From positions 1 through 48,261 of the forward strand of contig CAYSPJ010000025.1 of the NCBI GenBank assembly GCA_964432875.1: DNA of 48,261 nt, given 5' to 3'. The DNA comes from JACJYE01 sp964432875 (GTDB lineage: Bacteria > Bacteroidota > Bacteroidia > Chitinophagales > Saprospiraceae). Below, piece after piece: positions 43,232 to 48,261 of this stretch; positions within the stretch are counted from its first letter, which is position 1, and every line of letters begins with the position of its first letter. Below the pieces are notes generated by a model. The model saw only the letters and a program-made list of their open reading frames with translations, was not told where the DNA came from and ran no database searches. The position numbers were made by a program, and so were the translations under genes.

Positions 43232-44767
43232 ATGGTGACTATGAGACGGATTGCATTTTTGTGCTGTATGCTTGTGCTGCTGTCTTGCCAAAGCAAGGAG
43301 CAACCCTCCGGGCTTGTCGAAGATAGCCCGGCACCCCGCACTGCTGCCGCCCCGGCCAGCCTGGCGGTCAAACCGATTTACCGGCAGCTGTTCGACACGC
43401 ATCAAAAGTATCGGGAGCCAACCATCCGGCACCGGCGTTTTAAGCATGCCGACATCGTGCCGCTCATCCAGCGCTTGCCGGCACCCTTCGAGGCTAAGGT
43501 GGCGGGCCAATCTATCGAGGGGCGAAACATTTATCAAGTCAAAGTAGGGCAAGGCCCTAAAACGGTGCTGCTTTGGTCACAAATGCACGGCGATGAGCCC
43601 ACCGCCACGATGGCCCTGTTTGATATCTTCAACTTTTTCCAAGCCAGCGGCGATGAATTTGACGAGCTGCGCCAGAAGCTTCTCCAGGAGCTCACGCTCT
43701 ACTTCATCCCCATGCTCAACCCGGATGGGGCGGAGAAATTCCAGCGCCGCAACGCGCTCGACATCGACCTCAACCGCGATGCCCTGCGTTTGCAGTGCCC
43801 CGAGTCACAGATACTCAAAAAAATACGCGATGCGACTCAGGCCCAGTGGGGCTTCAACCTGCACGACCAAAGCCGCTACTACGGCGCTGGCTATGAGGAG
43901 GCTACCGCTTCCATATCTTTTCTGGCCCCGGCTTTCAACTTCGACAAGGAGATCAATGAGGTGCGCGGCCGCGCCATGCAGCTCATCGTCCTTTTTGACC
44001 AGATACTACAAGAACACATCCCCGGCAAGGTGGCGCGCTATGATGACGAGTTTGAGCCCCGCGCTTTTGGCGACAATATCCAGAAGTGGGGTACCAGCAC
44101 CATCCTCATCGAGAGCGGCGGGCTGGAGAACGACCCCGAAAAACAGGAGCTGCGCCGCCTGAACTACACCATCCTGATGGCGGCATTCGAGGCGATCGCT
44201 ACGGGCAGTTACGCCGATGCGCGTACAGAGGATTACGAGCGCATCCCCTTCAACCGCAACAACGCCTTCCACGACCTCATCGTCCGCGAGGCCCAGTTGG
44301 AGAAAAACGGCCGCTGGTACACCCTGGACCTCGGCTTACGCCACCTGGAGGTGGATTACAATAGCTACAAGGAGGCCTTCCCCCGCGCCAGCCTGACCGA
44401 TATCGGCGACCTTTCGACCTTCCATGCTTATGCGTCTTTTGATGCCCGGGGCTATCGGCTCATACCGGGCCGCACCTACAGCCAGGTACTGCCCGATATC
44501 CAGTCCCTGCGGCAAATGGATATCGGCAGCTTGCTACGGCAAGGCTTCACTACCTTTCAGGTGCAGAAGGAACCCCGCCGCAGCGAATGGGCGACGCTGC
44601 CCCTGGAGATCACCCGGCCGGGCAAGATGCCTGCCAATGAGGTGCGTCTAAATGGCAACCCTTCCCTGCTACTGCAAAATGATGGCGTTTTTCGCTATGC
44701 GCTCATCAATGGCTTCCTCTATGATTTGAAACCCGGGGGGATGCCAGAAAGGGTAGATGGCGAGTGA
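43232..44767 (+). CDS. M14 family zinc carboxypeptidase, lipoprotein
   Basis: 511 residues from the ATG at 43232 (MVTMRRIAFLCCMLVLLSC); the ATG at 43241 is equally plausible and would give a 10-nt leader after the promoter. A lipobox (VLLSC) marks it as a lipoprotein. The peptidase domain has WSQMHGDEPT (zinc ligands H119 and E122), LYFIPMLNPDGAEKFQRRNALDIDLNRD, GFNLHDQS (third ligand His) and TSTILIESGG (catalytic Glu), the expected M14 set. A beta-rich C-terminal part (about 330-511, IVREAQLEKNGRWYTLDLGL) of unknown role follows. It should trim peptides at the cell envelope. It diverges from the NYN gene and converges on the mrp operon, whose last stop is 21 nt away. Confidence 0.92.
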   Translation: MVTMRRIAFLCCMLVLLSCQSKEQPSGLVEDSPAPRTAAAPASLAVKPIYRQLFDTHQKYREPTIRHRRFKHADIVPLIQRLPAPFEAKVAGQSIEGRNIYQVKVGQGPKTVLLWSQMHGDEPTATMALFDIFNFFQASGDEFDELRQKLLQELTLYFIPMLNPDGAEKFQRRNALDIDLNRDALRLQCPESQILKKIRDATQAQWGFNLHDQSRYYGAGYEEATASISFLAPAFNFDKEINEVRGRAMQLIVLFDQILQEHIPGKVARYDDEFEPRAFGDNIQKWGTSTILIESGGLENDPEKQELRRLNYTILMAAFEAIATGSYADARTEDYERIPFNRNNAFHDLIVREAQLEKNGRWYTLDLGLRHLEVDYNSYKEAFPRASLTDIGDLSTFHAYASFDARGYRLIPGRTYSQVLPDIQSLRQMDIGSLLRQGFTTFQVQKEPRRSEWATLPLEITRPGKMPANEVRLNGNPSLLLQNDGVFRYALINGFLYDLKPGGMPERVDGE

Positions 44768-44788
44768 GTGGGGAAATCTATAGGCCGA

Positions 44789-45214
44789 TCAGGTCTTCTC
44801 TTCGGCTGCTTGCTGTGGGCCAGGCTTAGCATCTTCTTCCCCTTCCTTGCTGCCCAGCTCATGCGTGCCCAGTTCGTATTTGCCTTTCAGATTATCCATC
44901 ACCGATTTTTTCCATAGGGGGATGCCGATGAAATAAGACGCCCGCCCGAGGAGATGGGCGCCTACGGGAGCGGTGAGCAGCATAAAAAAGATGATGGCCA
45001 CTACGCGGGAAGTGATCGACAAACTGCCAAAATAAATAGCCGCGCAGGCCAGCAGCAGCCCGATGCCCAGAGTGGCAGCCTTGGTCGTTACCGAAATGCG
45101 CAGGTACAAGTCCGGCATGCGTATTAGCCCAATGGCAGCCAGGAGGATAAAAATAGAGCCCAGCGAGGCCAGGCTTATAATTAGCACATTACTCATTTTT
45201 CTCGCGTTTTTCAA
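44789..45214 (-). CDS. mrpG: Mrp cation/proton antiporter subunit G
   Basis: 141 residues with three membrane helices in the first 100 (ISLASLGSIFILLAAIGLI, LGIGLLLACAAIYFGSL, VVAIIFFMLLTAPVGAHLLGRASYF), matching MrpG/MnhG; RMPDLYLRISVTTKAATLG is the family signature. The charged C-terminal tail (about 110-141) is longer than in many MrpG proteins. Its start overlaps the stop of mrpF by 26 nt, so translation is probably coupled. It is the last gene of the operon, with the convergent M14 gene 21 nt beyond the stop. The Mrp complex exchanges Na+ or other monovalent cations for H+ across the inner membrane, helping in alkaline or salty conditions. Confidence 0.92.
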   Translation of the reverse strand: MKNARKMSNVLIISLASLGSIFILLAAIGLIRMPDLYLRISVTTKAATLGIGLLLACAAIYFGSLSITSRVVAIIFFMLLTAPVGAHLLGRASYFIGIPLWKKSVMDNLKGKYELGTHELGSKEGEEDAKPGPQQAAEEKT

Positions 45215-45464
45215 GGTAATAGGAAAAAGCTACCGTGCCCAGGAAAGCGATCAAGGCCAGGATCATCGCGATGTCCAGGAAAGTCGGCTGGTCGGAAACG
45301 ATACTGTACACGGCAATGATGCCGATGCCGATCGTGATGAGCAGATCCAGCGCAACGACGCGGTCGGACAAGCTCGGGCCAATCAGGAAACGCACGAATA
45401 CCAACACTACAGATAGCGTGAGTATCGGCAAAATGATGTAATATAAAAAATCGTATAACGTCAT
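45189..45464 (-). CDS. mrpF: Mrp cation/proton antiporter subunit F
   Basis: 91 residues with three membrane helices. FVRFLIGPSLSDRVVALDLLITIGIGIIAVYS is the MrpF/MnhF signature (GP-S-x-x-DR), followed by FLDIAMILALIAFLGTVAFSYYLEKR. It overlaps mrpE by 4 nt (ATGA-type) and mrpG by 26 nt, so the three are tightly coupled in translation. Confidence 0.94.
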   Translation of the reverse strand: MTLYDFLYYIILPILTLSVVLVFVRFLIGPSLSDRVVALDLLITIGIGIIAVYSIVSDQPTFLDIAMILALIAFLGTVAFSYYLEKREKNE

Positions 45465-45937
45465 CTCAGTATCGATAGTAAGCGTTTTTCAAATCCATTT
45501 TTAATGCCTTGGATAAACTCCTCCTTGTCGGAAATATACATGGAATGGACGTAGAGCACTTCCCGGTCGTCAGATACATCGATGCTCAAGGTGCCGGGCG
45601 TGAGCGAGATGAGGTTGGCCAGCAAGGTGATCTCCAGATTGGTTTTGGCATCGAGCGGGACGCGGACGATGCCGGGCGTCATGTGGAATTTTGGGGTGAT
45701 GACATCATAAGCCACCTCTATATTGGCTTTGATGAGCTCGTATAAAAAGAAGAAGATGAAGCCCAATACCTTCAGTACGAAAGTAAAGTATTTATCATCT
45801 CCATTGCTGCGGCTGATGATCCACATGATGGCGAAGCTCAGCAGGAAGCCAAAGATAAAGCTGGTATAGACAAAGCTCCCGGTGAGGGCTACCCAGACAA
45901 AAGTGAGCATGATGTTCATCAACAACTGTGTCCTCAT
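45461..45937 (-). CDS. mrpE: Mrp cation/proton antiporter subunit E
   Basis: 158 residues with two to three N-terminal membrane helices (IMLTFVWVALTGSFVYTSFIFGFLLSFAIMWI; FVLKVLGFIFFFLYELIKANIEVAYDVI) and a soluble C-terminal domain typical of MrpE/MnhE, including TPGIVRVPLDAKTNLEITLLANLISLTPGTLSIDV. It starts 18 nt after the mrpD stop and overlaps mrpF by 4 nt. Confidence 0.94.
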   Translation of the reverse strand: MRTQLLMNIMLTFVWVALTGSFVYTSFIFGFLLSFAIMWIISRSNGDDKYFTFVLKVLGFIFFFLYELIKANIEVAYDVITPKFHMTPGIVRVPLDAKTNLEITLLANLISLTPGTLSIDVSDDREVLYVHSMYISDKEEFIQGIKNGFEKRLLSILR

Positions 45938-45955
45938 GGCATTAAGTTTAAGCAG

Positions 45956-47461
45956 TTAAGGCAATACGGCTCTAATATACGATTTTGTATCCAAAAGCTC
46001 GGCAGCGATGCGCTCCGCGAGGATCTGCACCTGTTCTGCCGCGAAACCGATGTAGAGGGATATCAGGGCGAGCAAGGCTATCGGCAGGATAATCAAGGCC
46101 CTTTTGCCTGGCAACATTTTATCAAAATAATTGAAATGGGGCTTCTTTTCCAAGGCTTGCCCTTTTTTCCAAAACACCTCCGCCCAGAGCTTGGCAATGA
46201 CGAATAAGGTGATGAAGCTCGCGAAAAGCATGGCGCCGATGAGCAGGTACTCCCCGGTATCCACTCCGGCGAGCACGAGCGAAATCTTGGGCCAAAAGCC
46301 CGACAAAGGGGGGATGCCGACCAGCGAAAATAAAGGTACCGCCAGCAGCAGCGATATTTTGGGATATTCGGCATACAAGCCTCCCAATAGCCTGATATTG
46401 TTCGTGCCTTTGATTTTGTGGATCAGCCCGGCAGCCATGAATAGATTGGTCTTGACGATGATGTCGTGTACCATATAAAATACCGCCCCGGCGAAAGCCA
46501 GGTGGGTGAACATGCCCAGGCCAGCCACCATGAAGCCGATGTGGCAGATGATGAAGTAGGAAAACATCTTGCGGATGTTGTTTTGCACCAGCGCCCCGAT
46601 ACCCCCGACGAACAGGGTGAGGATGGCTATCCAGATCAGCATGTCATAGAGGAAGGGGTCGCCCACAAAGACCAGGCTGAACAGGCGCAGCAGCGCATAG
46701 ACGCCTACCTTGGTGAGCAGCCCGGCAAAGATGGCCGATACAGCAGCGGGCGGCGCGTGGTAGGAGGCCGGCAGCCAGAAATGCAGGGGGAAAACCGCCG
46801 ATTTGATGCCAAAGCCCACAAAAAACATCAAGGCGCTTACATGCACCAGCCCCCGGTTGCTGATGCCTTTTACTTTGCCTGCCAGGTCGGCCATGTTGAG
46901 GGTGCCGACCAGCCCGTAGAGTATCGCGATAGCCGTCAGGAAAATGACCGAAGCCAGGATGTTGAGCGTGAAATATTTGACCGCGCCTTCGAGCTGCAAC
47001 TTTTCCCCGCCGATAGTGATGAGCACGAAGGAGCTGATGATGATGATTTCAAACCAGACGTAGAGGTTGAAGATGTCGCCGGTGATAAACGCGCCGGTCA
47101 GGCCCAGTAGCAGGAAGTGCAGGATGGGGAAATAGCCCAGCTTCAAACGTCGGTTGTTGATGGAGCCCGCAGAATACAAGGACACCGTAAAGCCGGCCAC
47201 GGCCGTAAGCAATACCAGCGTGGCCGACAAGGTATCAGCAACCAGCGTGATGCCAAAGGGGGCCGGCCAGTTGCCCGCTTGCAGGGTGATGATGCCGCCT
47301 TGCCAAACACGCCCGAATAGCGCCGCGGCAATGACTACGCCTACCAGATTGCCGGCCATGCTCAGCAAGCGCTGCAGCTTGATCTTGCTCCAGAAAAACA
47401 ATAGCACTATGGCCATTAGACATTGGAACAAGAGTGGGAATAGGAGGATATGGTTGGTCAT
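45956..47461 (-). CDS. mrpD: Mrp cation/proton antiporter subunit D
   Basis: 501 residues with about fourteen membrane helices, homologous to the NuoL/M/N proton-pumping subunits of complex I. The helix carrying the key acidic residue (IFNLYVWFEIIIISSF) and the conserved Lys/His region (FVGFGIKSAVFPLHFWLPASYHAPPAAVSA, HDIIVKTNLFMAAGL) are intact, so it can conduct protons. Its start overlaps the stop of mrpC by 4 nt. Complete family length. Confidence 0.95.
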   Translation of the reverse strand: MTNHILLFPLLFQCLMAIVLLFFWSKIKLQRLLSMAGNLVGVVIAAALFGRVWQGGIITLQAGNWPAPFGITLVADTLSATLVLLTAVAGFTVSLYSAGSINNRRLKLGYFPILHFLLLGLTGAFITGDIFNLYVWFEIIIISSFVLITIGGEKLQLEGAVKYFTLNILASVIFLTAIAILYGLVGTLNMADLAGKVKGISNRGLVHVSALMFFVGFGIKSAVFPLHFWLPASYHAPPAAVSAIFAGLLTKVGVYALLRLFSLVFVGDPFLYDMLIWIAILTLFVGGIGALVQNNIRKMFSYFIICHIGFMVAGLGMFTHLAFAGAVFYMVHDIIVKTNLFMAAGLIHKIKGTNNIRLLGGLYAEYPKISLLLAVPLFSLVGIPPLSGFWPKISLVLAGVDTGEYLLIGAMLFASFITLFVIAKLWAEVFWKKGQALEKKPHFNYFDKMLPGKRALIILPIALLALISLYIGFAAEQVQILAERIAAELLDTKSYIRAVLP

Positions 47462-47811
47462 GAGTCTTCGTCAGTTGCGTTTATTTCATCCAGATCGTCC
47501 GTCCCCACCACTTTATAGGCCCGCTTGATGAGGATGATGGCAAAGGATTGTAAGCCAAAGCTGATCACGATAGCCGTAAGGATGAGCGCCTGGGGTACCG
47601 GGTCGGCAAAGGTATCCATCAATACCTTGGAGTCTTCAGGGATGATTGGGGGCTTGCCCTTCACGATCCTGCCGAGCAGGAAGATGAGCAAGTTGGCCCC
47701 ATTGCCCAACAGGATGAGCCCAATGATGAGCTTCACCAAGCTGCGGCGCAGGATCATGAACACCCCTGCTGCGTAGAGCACCCCGGTCATTATGGCTAAA
47801 AGTATCTCCAT
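47458..47811 (-). CDS. mrpC: Mrp cation/proton antiporter subunit C (NuoK-like)
   Basis: 117 residues with three membrane helices. LVKLIIGLILLGNGANLLIFLLGR is the NuoK/MrpC signature and DPVPQALILTAIVISFGLQSFAIILI contains the conserved DP-x-PQALxLTAIVI block. It starts 3 nt after the mrpB stop, and overlaps mrpD by 4 nt. Confidence 0.95.
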   Translation of the reverse strand: MEILLAIMTGVLYAAGVFMILRRSLVKLIIGLILLGNGANLLIFLLGRIVKGKPPIIPEDSKVLMDTFADPVPQALILTAIVISFGLQSFAIILIKRAYKVVGTDDLDEINATDEDS

Positions 47812-47814
47812 GGG

Positions 47815-48228
47815 CTAAGCCGTTTCGGTGATGGTGAAAATAATGGTGAGCGTGGCGCCAATGACGACAAAATACACCCCGATGTCAAAAAACAAAGCCG
47901 AGCCTACCATGCCGATGACGGGCACGGGCGTACTAAACCACAAGCCGGTCATAAAGGGCAGGTTGTCCAACAGCATAGGGGCCAGGCCGCTGAAGAAAGA
48001 CAGCGTCAAGCCCGCCGGCATAAAAAAGCCTGGGTGGATACGCAGCAGCGATTGGGTATTCTCCAGCCCATTGGCAAAGGCATGTAGCACAAAAGCAATA
48101 GATGCTACCAACCCGCCGACGAAGCCCCCGCCCGGGAGGTAGTGCCCCCGCAGCAGGATAAATGCTGAAAACAACAGCAGCAAGGGCAGCAAGTAGTTGG
48201 ATGCAGTTTTTAATATAATCGTCTTCAT
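47815..48228 (-). CDS. mrpB: Mrp cation/proton antiporter subunit B
   Basis: 137 residues with four membrane helices and the MnhB signature LRGHYLPGGGFVGGLVASIAFVLHAFANG. ATG at 48226-48228 follows an SD-like GGGAGGT (48233-48239 on the complement) that merges into a heptamer repeat. In other bacteria mrpA lies immediately upstream; it would be beyond the window edge here. The block B to G runs in the usual order. Confidence 0.93.
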   Translation of the reverse strand: MKTIILKTASNYLLPLLLLFSAFILLRGHYLPGGGFVGGLVASIAFVLHAFANGLENTQSLLRIHPGFFMPAGLTLSFFSGLAPMLLDNLPFMTGLWFSTPVPVIGMVGSALFFDIGVYFVVIGATLTIIFTITETA

Positions 48229-48235
48229 ATACCTC

Positions 48236-48261
48236 CCTTTATCCTTTATCCTTTATCCTTT
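48236..48261 (-). repeat. Heptanucleotide tandem repeat (CCTTTAT)n at the window edge, before mrpB
   Basis: Three perfect copies of CCTTTAT (minus strand ATAAAGG) plus 5 nt of a fourth run to the last base of the window, 8 nt upstream of the mrpB start. Each minus-strand unit holds an AAGGA Shine-Dalgarno-like core and a TAA; the 7-nt period puts stops in all three frames, so an upstream gene would end here. True copy number is unknown. Confidence 0.85.

Overview
The window looks like a chromosomal segment of a Bacteroidota bacterium, most likely from the Saprospiraceae/Lewinella side. The support is: type IX secretion sorting domains at the C-termini of two secreted proteins, TapB-like and NYN/cold-shock proteins, class I FBPase, Bacteroidota-type promoter elements (TAnnTTTG close to start codons, one with TTTG at a 19-nt spacing), and few Shine-Dalgarno sites. 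GC content is fairly high for the phylum. It reads as part of a draft or metagenome-assembled contig: both ends cut through repeats or multicopy genes, and a 100-N scaffold gap lies at 13227-13326. I saw no tRNA, rRNA, CRISPR array, prophage or intact insertion sequence.

Layout. 1-3.6 kb (minus): 5' part of an AAA-ATPase-like/PD-(D/E)XK gene, then a DUF368 (PopT-type undecaprenyl-phosphate transporter) gene behind an MsbA-like ABC exporter. 3.6-8.7 kb (plus): two exported T9SS proteins, an M43 metalloprotease with a beta-helix region and a propeller-like protein. The protease gene is preceded by six perfect CAGCCAC heptamers that throw its likely start codon out of frame with its signal peptide, which is a strong candidate phase-variable locus. 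9.1-21.3 kb: an alpha-glucan set (lipoprotein pullulanase, SLC45-like sugar transporter, trehalose synthase-maltokinase fusion) interrupted by the gap, a broken Crp/Fnr regulator, a second AAA-ATPase-like gene, an SGNH hydrolase and a BASS transporter, followed by an Rrf2 regulator. 21.3-30 kb: exported proteins, an M28 peptidase, an AI-2E family permease, a DegS/HtrA-like protease, a GPH-type sugar symporter and a secreted protein of the family usually labelled asparagine synthetase B. 30-38 kb: VWA membrane protein, FBPase, a second ABC exporter, a lipoprotein, and HldD for LPS heptose. 38-44.8 kb: a 1185-residue NtrY-like histidine kinase, an NYN-cold-shock fusion and an M14 lipoprotein with divergent promoters. 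44.8-48.2 kb (minus): Mrp antiporter subunits B to G; subunit A lies outside.

How it works together. Pullulanase debranches glucan outside the cytoplasm, the MFS carriers can import the products, and the fusion protein's maltokinase can phosphorylate maltose. The trehalose synthase half of that fusion, however, has Thr where the GH13 nucleophile Asp should be. A cell-envelope theme runs through the rest: PopT, ABC exporters, HldD, HtrA, T9SS cargo and Mrp.

The main novelties are the heptamer phase switch, the nucleophile-less TreS-maltokinase, small palindromic repeat families scattered between genes, a perfect 48-bp palindrome, and a 9-bp inverted repeat around the FBPase promoter.
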